NCBI GenBank assembly: GCA_037127315.1
Contig: JBBBDQ010000445.1
Span: 1,178,501-1,242,500, forward strand
DNA length: 64,000 bases
Reading direction: 5' to 3'
Source of the DNA: Ascarosepion bandense
Taxonomy: Eukaryota > Mollusca > Cephalopoda > Sepiida > Sepiidae
How positions within the stretch are numbered: the stretch's first letter is position 1; every line of letters starts with the position of its first letter. The translations under genes and the position numbers were made by a program. Shown in pieces: positions 32,521 through 42,275 of this stretch. Under the pieces are notes generated by a model. The model was not told the DNA's origin and searched no databases. It saw only the letters and a program-made list of their open reading frames with translations.

Positions 32521-32728
32521 ACGAATAATGTAAATACTGTCTCTCTCTCTCTTTTTTATATATCACTCGAGCAAGGCGGTAACGCCACTGATGTGCAGGG
32601 GGCTACGTAAGAGTGAAAAGATTGGAAAAGAGAAAGCCAGAAACCACATCCTAAACAAGGAACAAGGGATGAGCCTGTTCAACAGATGTGGGTGGAGTAT
32701 GAACCGGGCGATAGTTTAGTCTTAAAAG

Positions 32729-33265
32729 AATATATTAATTACTGCTTGATTAATGTTTCTTTATAAGGAAACGGCTACTATTGCTGTTATTCTGCTTTGC
32801 TGAAAGTTTCTTTTTCTCTATTATTTACTGTTTGACATTCTTCAAGTAGCTAGTAGTTGGTTGCCATCTGCGAATTTCAATTTGAACCTTTCATTCAATT
32901 CTCGGATTTTACTTCTTCTCTCCTGTGTGTGAGAAGACGCTTTGTATCTGTTAATGTTTTCAAGTCTATTCCATCTTGTGATGTCTCCTTGCATGCAAAG
33001 AGAAATTAGAATACTTTACTTCTATGGTTTAAATGAATAATTCAGTTTGAAATTCCATGAAGACTATCAACACTTGAGAATTCTATTAGGCATGCTGGCA
33101 ACAACTTTAATGACTATAACACCAAAACAAAAATGCTAGTATGACTATATCATTGCATAATGCTAATTCTTCATCTCAAAAATTCCTAAAGTCTGGCTAA
33201 ATGTCTTGACTCCTCAAAATAATTTTAAAACTCAACAAAATTGGCTGATCTTGATAGATCTTTTA
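32729..33265. other. Unrecognised sequence
   Basis: No gene or repeat recognised. Confidence 0.4.
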
Positions 33266-33269
33266 TGAA

Positions 33270-34030
33270 CTCTGTCGATTCAGGACAGGGGGTTATCATG
33301 GCCCTCCACAACTTCCTCTCATTTGTAGCCCTTTTTGTTATCTTTTCACTTCCTGTTATGCCAACCATTTACAGAGTCTCATTCATCTATGTGCTGTGTT
33401 TCTTCAGGAAATGGGTGATGATGGTTCTCGACAACTTCCTCTAATTTGTAGCTTTTAACAATGTTTGCCTTTTTGTTATTTCTTCTAATCGCTGTTCTGC
33501 TAATCATTTACACTGTTTTCCTATGTCCTCTGAGTGTCAGATTTTTCAAGTCCTCTTTCCTCATTTTCTTTCTAGAAATTTTTTCTGATTTTAAGTATCC
33601 TTTTAGTTTCCATTTTTCTTAAAATTGCATCATTACTCACATGTTCTGTCCAATTGTATTCTCAGCATCCTTCTGTAGAACCACTTTTCTGTTGTCTCAA
33701 GTCTCTTATTCATCTATGAGATTCACTGCCATATAGGGTGGGTGAGATTACAAAACAGTTCAGAACACTTTTGTCTGTGTCTAATGATTTTTTCCTGTTT
33801 GCTAATACTTTCCTTAGCTTTTCAAAGGCAGCTTTGGCTATCCAAATGCACATTTGGATTTTGGTGTCACCTTTTTCATCCTCTATTAATTCACCACCTA
33901 GATATTTTGATTTTTATACTTGCTTGATTTTGGTATTTCCAATTTCCTAGTTCATATCTTGGTCTGCTACTTTTGCTGAAAATTGTATGTTCTTTCTTAC
34001 AAATGATTACTACCTTCTTTCGAGGGTCTG
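33270..34030 (-). pseudogene. RTE-like LINE fragment, diverged
   Basis: The minus strand preserves block order: two copies of the C-terminal end block ('atcatggccctccacaactt' and 'gatgatggttctcgacaactt' on plus, about 120 bp apart), then ENLILTG ('tgagtgtcagattttt'), VSND ('attactcacatgttctgtcc'), EMWFYRRML ('cagcatccttctgtagaacc') and upstream blocks. Frames are broken throughout. Confidence 0.65.
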
Positions 34031-34089
34031 TAGTTTCCTCTCAGTAACTGGTATCAAAACTTTGAAAGTCACTTCATAATGTAATGATT

Positions 34090-34127
34090 TAATATTAATT
34101 TGCATTTATTCCAGCACTCATAAAAAG

Positions 34128-34162
<35 letters not shown>

Positions 34163-34570
34163 TATCGAGGCAGCAAATAATTTTCTAAACATATACTGTT
34201 AAATATAAGAGACAATGAATGTCTATTATGTTTAATCATGAGCCGTCCTAAACGTCTTACTTTGGCTTTAATTTCAGTTGAAAATAAAGACAAAAATTCT
34301 CCAACATTTGGACAATTTTTTATTAATTTGGTTCTAAGTTTTTGGCTCACTTAAGCCATCTTCGGAGAGGTTATTAAGACGGTAACACAATAACATCCAC
34401 CATCACCGATTTTATTTTGTGTTATTTATAATATTTATATATATATATATATAATCTCCAAGTGAAAAAAGGACGAAGAAAGTATTAACAACATTAAAGC
34501 ATTAATTTAAAGCAGTGCTCAATATACAAATAGAGCAATGAATATTGATTATAAGTTATAGTTTAGAACA
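34090..34570. mobile_element. Penelope-like/unclassified element fragments
   Basis: Carries 'gttgaaaataaagacaaaaa' and 'ttggttctaag' blocks which recur in both orientations at 49.3-49.8 kb, and 'gagacaatgaatgtctatta', also at 49.8 kb. The family lies beside hammerhead motifs in both places. (TA)n tracts at about 34132-34159 and 34435-34454. Confidence 0.45.
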
Positions 34571-34574
34571 TGTA

Positions 34575-34650
34575 CAAATTATAATTTACTACAAAAGTGT
34601 ACATTTTGTTTCGACATTGAAAAAACAATGTCTCATCAGGTAGTTAATAA
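34575..34650 (-). ncRNA. Hammerhead ribozyme, apparently complete
   Basis: All parts of a type I hammerhead are readable on the minus strand. The core CTGATGA lies at 34639-34633. Stem II is a perfect 7-bp helix, GACATTG with CAATGTC around six T. GAAA follows at 34612-34609. Stem III is 6 bp (ACAAAA with TTTTGT, 7-nt loop). The cleavage triplet ends in TA, with scission expected between 34590 and 34589. Stem I pairs 3 bp next to the core (GTA with TAC), then an internal loop, then 4 bp further out (ATAA with TTAT). Known family: self-cleaving RNA, frequent in Penelope-like elements and retrozymes. Activity is inferred from the fold only. Confidence 0.8.
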
Positions 34651-34863
34651 TGATGGTACTCTTAGTGTAAGAAATTTAAGTTTAAAATTAACTAACTGAT
34701 TAAATGGAGGGTTATGCCATATGATTTTTTTGTTTTTTTCTTTTTGAGCAACTTAATTTTTTTCACAGAATTGATCTTGGAAGATCGATAACTGCTGTCT
34801 GTAAGAATTTTATTATAAGTTGTTTTGTGCTTATCAAATATTTCCTTACTTGAGGAGTGTTTG

Positions 34864-34867
<4 letters not shown>

Positions 34868-34910
<43 letters not shown>
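34868..34910. repeat. (TA)n microsatellite
   Basis: About 21 TA dinucleotides adjoining the left arm of an inverted repeat pair. Confidence 0.9.
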
Positions 34911-34917
<7 letters not shown>

Positions 34918-35765
34918 GAACAGGTAGGAAAAGTGTCTTTAATCTAACATGTTTCACTTTAAGTTTCTCCAGAGATTTGTAAATAAAACAGATTTTAAAA
35001 TTTTTTCAAAAACAAAGAAAAAGTATATTGGAATGTTGATTGGGGCTTGATTTCCATGGTCAGATGTGTGCCATGTGTAATACAATAAATGGATCATTTT
35101 TAAATGTAGGAAACCCATGCCTGTTTATGTTTTGTAAAGGTGCATATACTAGAAATAACGCCTTCGAAGAATACTGTCGGACCTTTTTCTTTTCTCCCCA
35201 GAATGCTTGTTATGTACCCATATATAAATTTTTGTGCAATGTGATCCCAGCAGCACAATTCCTTTAATTATATCAAATTGAGGCCGACTATGTTTGTTTT
35301 CTGGCAATCCATGTTCAAACTCAAACGTCAGCAGCGGCACTGTATTCATATATAACAGTCAGTCATTTAAGTGCCATACGTGAAACACGCTTGGGCAATC
35401 ATGTCTCGAAAGTAGGTTGCCAGCCAAGGCTATAGAACCCAGTCTGTCCTGTTATTTAACCCAAAACTGGAAGGAAGAGATGGATTAATATCTTTCCCGA
35501 GGGTATTTGCGCATAAGTGAATGCAATGAATTCAACTGGAATTTGAACTCGGCTCCCCGATTTCTCATTCCGAGCCGACATCCATTGCACCACAACGCAC
35601 ATCCAGCAGCGATATTGTATTCATATATGACAATATGTATGTTTAAAATTTTAAAATATGTATATGTAAATTTTAAAAAAAATTTAAATCCATCTTATTA
35701 ACAAATCTCTGAAGGAACTTAATTAAGTGAAACATTAGATTAAAGACACTTTTCCTACCTGTTCT
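34918..35765. repeat. Inverted repeat pair with hammerhead-like ends
   Basis: 34918-34985 and 35700-35765 are inverted copies of about 66 bp ('caggtaggaaaagtgtcttt' against 'aaagacacttttcctacctg'). In the outward reading each has 'ctctg(a/g)(a/)g', a short stem ('aactta...taagt') and 'gaaacat', which looks like a decayed CTGATGA/GAAAC core. The interior (about 700 bp) has no recognised gene and contains a minus-strand SINE. Confidence 0.55.
35357..35612 (-). mobile_element. tRNA-Ceph SINE with internal deletion
   Basis: Minus-strand copy in which the Ceph-like block is shortened: 'catgtctcgaaag' joins directly to 'taggttgccagccaagg', removing about 65 bp in total. The tRNA-like unit is well kept. 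Confidence 0.8.
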
Positions 35766-35924
35766 TTACTTATTCTATCATCTTGTCAGATTTCAATCAA
35801 GTTTCGTTAAAAATGACAGACAAGGTGTTATGGCTAAATTTTTATATAATTTTTCAGGTGATCTTAAAATTTTTTTCTTTTCACAGCATAAATTAGATAA
35901 AAATTGTTCAAATGTATTATTTCT

Positions 35925-35965
35925 CCAAGCAGTTTCGGCTATACTTTTAGCCATTATCAAAAATG
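35925..35965 (-). ncRNA. Hammerhead-like relic
   Basis: Minus strand: TTGATAA in place of CTGATGA, stem II 'tggcta...tagcc', then GAAAC (35936-35932). Core substitutions make cleavage unlikely. Confidence 0.35.
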
Positions 35966-36047
35966 AATTTTCTTTTTCTTTTAACTGAATATATAAGGTG
36001 TTAGTAGATGTAGAGTCATAATGGATATTACATATTTATCCAAAAGT

Positions 36048-36430
36048 GCTTATAGCCATATCATGTTGAAACATTGGTTCCTATCCGATCACCAAAGTTA
36101 AGCAACGTCAAGCCTAGTCAGGTACCAAGGTGAGTGACCACTTGGGAATACCAGGTACTGTAAGCTTGTGTGTGTGCAGGGGGTGGATGTAATGGATAAT
36201 GGCTCAGAATGAGAAATCCGAGAATAAAGTTCAAATTCCTGTCATTCACTTATGGGCAAATATCCTTGAGAAATATATGAACCATTCTACCACCAGTAGA
36301 ATGGGTTAAATAACAAGACACTCTTATATCCTTAGTAATGGCAGCCTATTGTGAGAATTTTCCTGCCAAGTCAATGATTGATGAATCATAAAGAGAATAG
36401 ATTATCACTCAAGTGTGCTTCAGATATGAC
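36048..36430 (+). mobile_element. 5S-tRNA-Ceph SINE, all three modules
   Basis: The 5S-like unit at 36048-36165 ('gcttatagccatatcatg' to 'accaggtactgtaagc'). The tRNA-like unit at about 36181-36235 is diverged ('ggatgtaatggataatggc', 'agttcaaattcc'). The Ceph-like block at about 36295-36430 is recognised by 'gggttaaataacaagaca', 'tggcagcctattgtgag' and 'cctgccaagtcaatga'. It is the one copy in the window in which 5S, tRNA and Ceph-like parts are contiguous. Confidence 0.8.
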
Positions 36431-36459
36431 TCTTAAGATGACTACTGCATTTAATTGAC

Positions 36460-37345
36460 AAAATTCTTTCTTTTTTCCTTTTTTCCTTTTTTCCTTTTTT
36501 CTTTCTTCCTTTTTTCTTTCTTCCTTTTTTCTTTCTTCCTTTTTTCTTTCTTCCTTTTTTCTTTCTTCCTTTTTCTTTCTTCCTTTTTTCTTTCTTTTTT
36601 CCTTTTTTCTTTCTTTTTTCCTTTTTCTTTCTTTCCTTTTTTCTTTCTTCCTTTTTTCTTTCTTTTTTCCTTTTTTCTTTCTTCCTTTTTTCTTTCTTCC
36701 TTTTTTTCTTTCTTCCTTTTTTCTTTCTTCCTTTTTTTCTTTCTTCCTTTTTTTTCTTTCTTATTCTTTTTTTCTTTCTTATTCTTTTTTTCTTTCTTAT
36801 TCTTTTTTTCTTTCTTATTCTTTTTTTCTTTCTTATTCTTTTTTTCTTTCTTATTCTTTTTTTCTTTCTTATTCTTTTTTTCTTTCTTATTCTTTTTTTC
36901 TTTCTTATTCTTTTTTTCTTTCTTATTCTTTTCTTCTTTCTTATTCTTTTTTTCTTTCTTATTCTTTTTTTCTTTCTTATTCTTTTTTTCTTTCTTATTC
37001 TTTTTTTTCTTTCTTATTCTTTTTTTCTTTCTTATTCTTTTTTTTTCTTTCTTATTCTTTTTTTTCTTTCTTATTCTTTTTTTCTTTCTTATTCTTTTTT
37101 TTCTTTCTTATTCTTTTTTTTCTTTCTTATTCTTTTTTTTCTTTCTTATTCTTTTTTTTCTTTCTTATTCTTTTTTTCTTTCTTATTCTTTTTTTCTTTC
37201 TTATTCTTTTTTTTCTTTCTTATTCTTTTTTTTCTTTCTTATTCTTTTTTTTCTTTCTTATTCTTTTTTTCTTTCTTATTCTTTTTTTCTTTCTTATTCT
37301 TTTTTTCTTTCTTATTCTTTTTTTCTTTCTTATTCTTTTTTTCTT
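36460..37345. repeat. Polypyrimidine tandem repeat
   Basis: The left part is built of 'ttttttctttcttcc' units, the right part of 16-18-bp 'tttttttctttcttattc' units, nearly 50 in all. Apart from the periodic A it is pure pyrimidine on the plus strand. The 297-codon frame encodes only F/L/S and is not a gene. Such tracts can adopt triplex structure (established property of mirror-like polypyrimidine DNA). Confidence 0.95.
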
Positions 37346-37779
37346 TAATGAATAAAAATTAAATTGAAAATATATTCACCATTTTTAAACAATATTTTTT
37401 TTTTTGTTTTTCAGGTAAGTTGGCATGGATGCAGATTAAAAAAAGTTGTTTGCTTGTTACCTTTTAAGAAAATGTAGAAAATTTCTATGAAAGGCAAAGA
37501 TTCGATCAGGTAAATAACTGATGATTAAAATTTCTTAATGTTTCTTTTCGCTTCTTTTTTCAAACTTTACTCACCAAAGCAAAAAAAAAAAAGAAAGTTT
37601 CCTTGATGATTTTCACCTCTTCACACTTGCAAGAATAGTTCAGGTCATCATCATCAATCGCTTGCTCTGCATGTTCAGACTGTACATTGACATGAGATAT
37701 CCTTCTCCATAAGGATTGATCAAGAACAACCAACTTAAGTTGGTAGAGGAAAAGTATGATTCACTTGTCAATATTGTCT
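37346..37779. other. Unrecognised sequence
   Basis: No gene recognised; sequence from about 37640 onward may already belong to the LINE fragment that follows. Confidence 0.4.
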
Positions 37780-38000
37780 AGCCAGTGTTTTGGTGGTTGA
37801 CCTCCGTTTCTTTTGCCGGCCATCTTTCCCTACACACATAACTTGATACATCAACAGATCAACCTGCAGTGTCTAGAAGATAAGTACCTTCGATTTGACA
37901 ACTGATGTGATTGGCTCAAGCTTGGTTGTGTTCAATAGTTTGTTGATGGTGATTTGATCCCTGAGGTGTTTATTTGTCAAGGATTTCATGATATGGTTTT
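37780..38000 (-). pseudogene. LINE C-terminal fragment, third family
   Basis: The minus strand encodes KHLRDQITINKLLNTTKL, EPITSVV, then, after a stop, GKDGRQKKR and a W/R-type segment. This is the order of the 'LRDRIT...GHVARM...GRPKKRW' C-terminal region found in many animal LINEs. It contains stops and is 5'-truncated. Confidence 0.5.
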
Positions 38001-38367
38001 GAAAGGTTGAAAGTTTTTGCAATGCCCTTAACACCCAGGCCTGAAATTCATATTAATTACATACTTTGCTCTTCCCTGTATCTTAATTATTGTCTTTTGG
38101 AAATTCCCAGAAATTTTTATGATACAGAAGAGAGCAAAATTTGTTTGAATTGCAATCAAAATGGACGTATTAAAATCAAAAAAGAAAATATAAGTTAAAA
38201 AAAAATATTCTTCCTTTTCTTTTTCACATGGAACACCTGATTATTTGATCAATTCTTGATATTTTTTTTGTTTGTCCTTATTGTTTGCAATAAGGCTCCT
38301 CTCTTTACTTCTTGATTGTACACCTGAAGAAGGCTGGAAAATGGAACCGGCTAACAAAAGCAAAAGT

Positions 38368-38692
38368 GACGTGCATTATGGTGCGGTGGATATCGGCTCA
38401 GAATGAGAAAACACGTTCGAATTTCGGCTGAAAGCAGTTTGAATTTCAGTTGAATTTGTTGCATTCACTTACACGCAAATATCCTTGGGAAAGTTATTAA
38501 TCCGTTTCTTCTCCTTCCAGCTATGGGTTAAATAACAGAACAGATTGGATTCTACAGCCTTGGTTGGCAACCATTCTACTGCAGAAATTAATGGCAACCT
38601 GCTGCAGGAAAATGCTCTGCCCAGTCAGTCATGTCTCTTTTAAGACATGATTGCCCAAGCATGTATCACGTATGGCACTTAACTGACTGACT
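38368..38692 (+). mobile_element. tRNA-Ceph SINE with small duplication
   Basis: The tRNA-like unit ('attatggtgcggtggatatc', 'cgttcgaatttcg') is followed by a second 'gtttgaatttcagttgaat', a ~30-bp duplication across box B. Linker and Ceph-like block are nearly complete to 'cacttaactgactga'. Just upstream (38325-38360) is 'cctgaagaaggctgg', a hammerhead-like remnant. Confidence 0.85.
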
Positions 38693-39197
38693 GAACAAAA
38701 GCAACACGAAGAATGAATTCAGCCAATTGGTCAACTCTTTTGAATGATGACTGTTAAAATTATAGATGATATATTTGCAAAGTCTTACCTTTTCCCAGTT
38801 AGATTATTTACAACATAGGCCCCTCCACTTCATAATGATGTTTGCAATGTATGACCCCCCCCCACCACACACACACACACACACACACACCGGTAATATC
38901 ATTTATGACTTATTTCCCCTCTGGCATCTGTCATTTGTCATTTACAGGAATTCCTTGATTAGTATGGCTGATGTGGACATTAGGAACTATAAAAAAAAAA
39001 TCAATTTTCAATTTCTCTGATTAAACTGAGGAATTTATTTTATTGCACTAACAGAGTATTATGTATGCACTAATCGAATTTTAGTTCATAAAAATTTAAG
39101 TGCACTAAAAGAATGATCATTAATTGAGGGATCCCTGTATTCCCTTCTCATAGTTTCATTTTTATTGTATTTCTCCCTCAATGTTTTTCATTTATGA
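38693..39197. other. Unique DNA with (AC)n
   Basis: C-run and (AC)n at about 38856-38890. No gene recognised. Confidence 0.5.
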
Positions 39198-40039
39198 CAA
39201 GGGTCAGCAACCTACAGCCCGCGGGCTGGATCCGGCCCGCGAAGGCATTTTGACCGGGCCCTGCGAGCCTGATTACCAATGACTCTATTTTTAACATTAG
39301 AGACGAGGCTTTCGAATTCAACAAAAGGGCCTGCTGTTATCTTCCTCTGATCCACTCAATCGAATTTGAATACTATGACTGAAAAAACATGATCAAAACC
39401 CAGTCACCTCCATTTCTGCATAAAAAAAATAAACATAAGACAAAAACTGAGAGCTGATTTGACCGACTGGCGACAGACATTAGGCGGGGATGCCTTCAAA
39501 GGGACAATGTTGTTTCAGTCTGCTTTCTATTTAATTTCTCCAACAGTGCCACCCCCTCACTTACCCCTGTTACCTACCCTATGTAAGTTACTGGAATCTT
39601 TCAATGGGCCATGTTTTTATATTATCATACGTAAGTGTATATGTTTGCAACTATTTGTACTCGTATATATGTGTATATGTGTTTTGTTTTTGTTTGATGT
39701 GTGGGTGTGGGTATGGGTGTGGTTCGTTTGTGGTACAATTTTCAATAACAGTTTCAAACCTACTCATCATAATTTCATCCATTTCACTTTGGCTGATTTT
39801 TTTTTTTCACTTACGTTCCTTGAGGAAAATAAATTTTTGTCAGTTGTTATTTAATCTTTAATTTCCTTTTGTTTTTCTGATATCTCAATGTTATTTTCAT
39901 TATGGTTTTAAATATTTAGGTTGACAGGGGTCTGCATATGTAATTTTCCTTAATTTTTCATTAATGGCCTTCCTTTGGCCCACGATCCATCATTATAACA
40001 TGATCTAGCCTGCGGGGTCAAATGCGTTACCAACCCCTG
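39198..40039. mobile_element. hAT-type non-autonomous transposon
   Basis: Ends are CAAGGGTCAGCAACCTACAG (39198) and the inverse of CAGGGGTTGGTAACGC (to 40039), the familiar hAT terminus form CAGGGGTCGGCAACC. Next to the left end is 'gcccgcgggctggatccggc', and near the right end 'gcctgcggggtcaaa'. Flanking 8-bp repeats ATTTATGA and ATTTAGGA match at 7 of 8 positions. No transposase is readable in 842 bp. Confidence 0.85.
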
Positions 40040-40164
40040 ATTTAGGACATATTCCCTACCTGGATGTCTATTAGTTGCAATATCTCCACCCAACACACAC
40101 CGTTGTTATTATTTGTAACATCCCCAAACTAGTGTTGGTATTTACGATGTTGTCCAGCCCTTTC

Positions 40165-40505
40165 TGTCATCATTTGCGATATATTACCCCAATACCTCCA
40201 TCCCCCACTTGGCACTATTTTTGACATATTACCACAATACCTCCATCCCTCCCCCACTTGGCACTATTTTTGACATATTACCCCAATACCTCCATCCCCC
40301 ACTTGGCACTATTTTTGACATATTACCACAATACCTCCATCCCTCACTTGGCACTATTTTTGACATATTACCACAATACCTCCATCCCCCACTTGGCACT
40401 ATTTTTGACATATTACCCCAATACCTCCATCCCCCACTTGGCACTATTTTTGACATATTACCACAATACCTCCATCCCTCGCTTGGCACTATTTTTGACA
40501 TATTC
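40165..40505. repeat. 45-bp tandem repeat
   Basis: About seven units with 'acttggcactatttttgaca' and 'caatacctccatccc'; period 45. Divisible by three, so open frames with 15-residue periods arise on both strands without being genes. Confidence 0.9.
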
Positions 40506-40957
40506 TGTCCTCTTGGTGCTGTCATTTGCAACATATGTCTCCCTAGTGTTGTCATTTCTGAATTATTTCTCATAATTATAGAAAGTTAATTTACAATGTA
40601 ATTCTGTACAAAACTATTCACAAAACATTTAGATGTGAATCATAATTTAACAAGAAAAAAAATGGCTTCTGACTTTTCCTTTATTCAGCAAATAATTCAT
40701 TTGAAGAATAGAAAGGAAAAATGCTCCAAAAAGGAATTTCTTTGTGACAATCTACCTCCCTGGATGAGGAATGGGTATTGGATGATCTAGATATGTATTA
40801 TTCGTAGAGATACTCGGTCAGCAGGCCGCATTGAAAGTGTTTTTTTTTGTTTTTATAATCTCTTGCAAATATTCGCAATTCAGCCTGCATTAAATTTCCA
40901 ATTCAAGGACATAAGCAGAATTAATAAAAAATACTTTTATTTTATTTATTTTTTTTT
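40506..40957. other. Unrecognised sequence
   Basis: No gene or repeat recognised. Confidence 0.4.
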
Positions 40958-41045
40958 GTAATAATTTTGCTTCAAGCAAGGCAGGATTGCCACTGGTGTG
41001 CAAGGGGTTACAGTGAGAGAAAGAAACAAGGTACAGGGGATGCCA
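40958..41045 (-). mobile_element. Jockey/CR1-like LINE 3' tail
   Basis: Minus-strand tail ('gcttcaagcaaggcagg' on plus, 'tgccactggtgtgcaagg') joined at about 41050 to a plus-strand coding piece of the same family. Confidence 0.75.
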
Positions 41046-41057
41046 AAGAAAGATAAG

Positions 41058-41900
41058 AGATGAATACACTGCGCCACCTAGGCTTAACTCTCACAACAGA
41101 CCTCAAGTGGAATGAATATATAGAATCCATAGCTAAATCCACTGCCAAGAAAGTTGGTTCTCTGTGTAGGGCCAGGAAGTTTTTTCCACTTGAAACAATC
41201 CTGCACATTCATAAATCTACCATCCGCCTGTGCATTGAATACTGTTGCCATATCTGGTCGAGTGCTCCTGCTATCCACCTGGGTGTCCTTGAGAAAATCC
41301 AACGGAGAATCTGTAATGTGATAAATCTCGACTTGGTAGCTTGGATACAGTCACGTTCTCACCGGTGCAATGTGGCTTCCCTGTGTCTCGTTTACAAATA
41401 CTTTCACGGCTTCTGCTCCAATGAACTTAGCTCACTGGTGCTCCCTACATATGAATTTATCAACCATCCGTCCGTGCATGGAGTACTGCTGCCATTTATG
41501 GTCAGGCGCCCCTGCCATTCTCCTCAATGTTCTTGACAAGCTCCAAAGGAGAGTCTAATGTGATAGGTACTGATCTGGCGGCTCGACTGCAGCCACTTCC
41601 CCATCGTCAAAATGTGGCCTCCCTTTGTCTGTTCTATAAATACTTTCATGGCTTCTGCTTGGATGAACTTAAGTCACTGGTGCCTCCTCAACAGGTGTTT
41701 ACTCGCACAACCAGACTGGCAACTGGGTCCCACCCATTCAGAGTCAGGTTAGCCAAATGCAGACGACAATTCTACTCCTGCAGCTTCTTCTCTCGCACTT
41801 CCCGCCTGTGGAACTCGCTCCCGTATTCTTGCTTTCCTGATGGCTACAACCTCCAGAAATTTAAATGCAAAGTCAATAGTCATCTATTGAACTGGAAGAG
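41058..41900 (+). pseudogene. Jockey/CR1-like LINE C-terminus, two spliced copies
   Basis: The first part (41060-41455) encodes LRHLGLTLTTDLKWNEYIES, KVGSLCRARKFFP, IRLCIEYCCHIWS, LEKIQRRICNVI and YKYFHGFCSNELSSLV. Then, after a frame change near 41465, the order restarts at TIRPCMEYCCHLWSGAPAI and continues LDKLQRRV, YKYFHGFCLDELKSLVPP, SRTSRLWNSLPYSCFPDGYN and LQKFKCKVNSHL. About 115 residues are therefore present twice, from two diverged subfamily members. The RT catalytic motif lies upstream and is absent. Confidence 0.85.
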
Positions 41901-41904
41901 AACT

Positions 41905-42115
41905 TCCAGCATGCAGGAAAGCAGGAAGCAGAAAGGCAGTAGTTAAATAGTTTAGAGAGGACAGGGGAAAGTTCAGGAGCACACCTTTTAAGGACTATCA
42001 CCGGGATTCCATCGTCTCCACACGCCTTATGGGGGTCGAGTTTTGAAATTACTTGGGATACTACTGTCGGGGTAATATATACGTCGTGCAGTTTGGCCTC
42101 AGTTTTCTAATAGGG
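41905..42115 (-). mobile_element. Jockey/CR1-like RT fragment, inverted
   Basis: Plus-strand sequence 'gaaagcaggaagcagaaagg' to 'gtcgtgcagtttggc' matches 48760-48950, the complement of the RT palm-upstream region (GDGIP and P.W..S.V.P.FK-like). It follows head-on after the plus-strand C-terminus. Confidence 0.75.
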
Positions 42116-42275
42116 AAGTTGGGTGGGTGTACTCCGGACGAGTCAAATGTGGAGTTGGATGAGAATCTGCGGGCAAAACACATCCGCATAAATTGTGTCT
42201 TTTACTCTGTAACTGCTACCACGAGTGGCTCTTGGGCCTTGTACAGAGTGAATAGGATTGTAAAAAAAAAAATCA
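42116..42275 (+). mobile_element. LINE 3' tail, second family (tentative)
   Basis: Contains 'cacgagtggctcttgggcct' and 'gtacagagtgaataggatt' before an A-run, resembling the tails at 21.9 and 26.9 kb. Confidence 0.45.

Larger units (their letters stand above)
30997..32728. mobile_element. 1.7-kb composite foldback element
   Basis: A left arm at 30997-31165 and a right arm at 32558-32728 are inverted copies of about 170 bp ('aggatgtggtttccggctt' against 'agccagaaaccacatcct'). Each arm includes a Jockey/CR1-like LINE 3' tail pointing inward ('gttaccgccttgctc' on the left). The interior holds about 1 kb of unique DNA and a second palindrome at 32175-32520. No transposase frame is visible. Confidence 0.65.

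Noticed and set aside
36455..37348. 297-codon open frame
   Set aside because: F/L/S-only product of a polypyrimidine repeat.
39459..39861. Host exon in overlapping 85- and 131-codon frames
   Set aside because: They lie entirely inside the hAT-type element and show no recognised domain.
40209..40589. Open frames of 105-126 codons on both strands
   Set aside because: Generated by the 45-bp tandem repeat, whose length is divisible by three.
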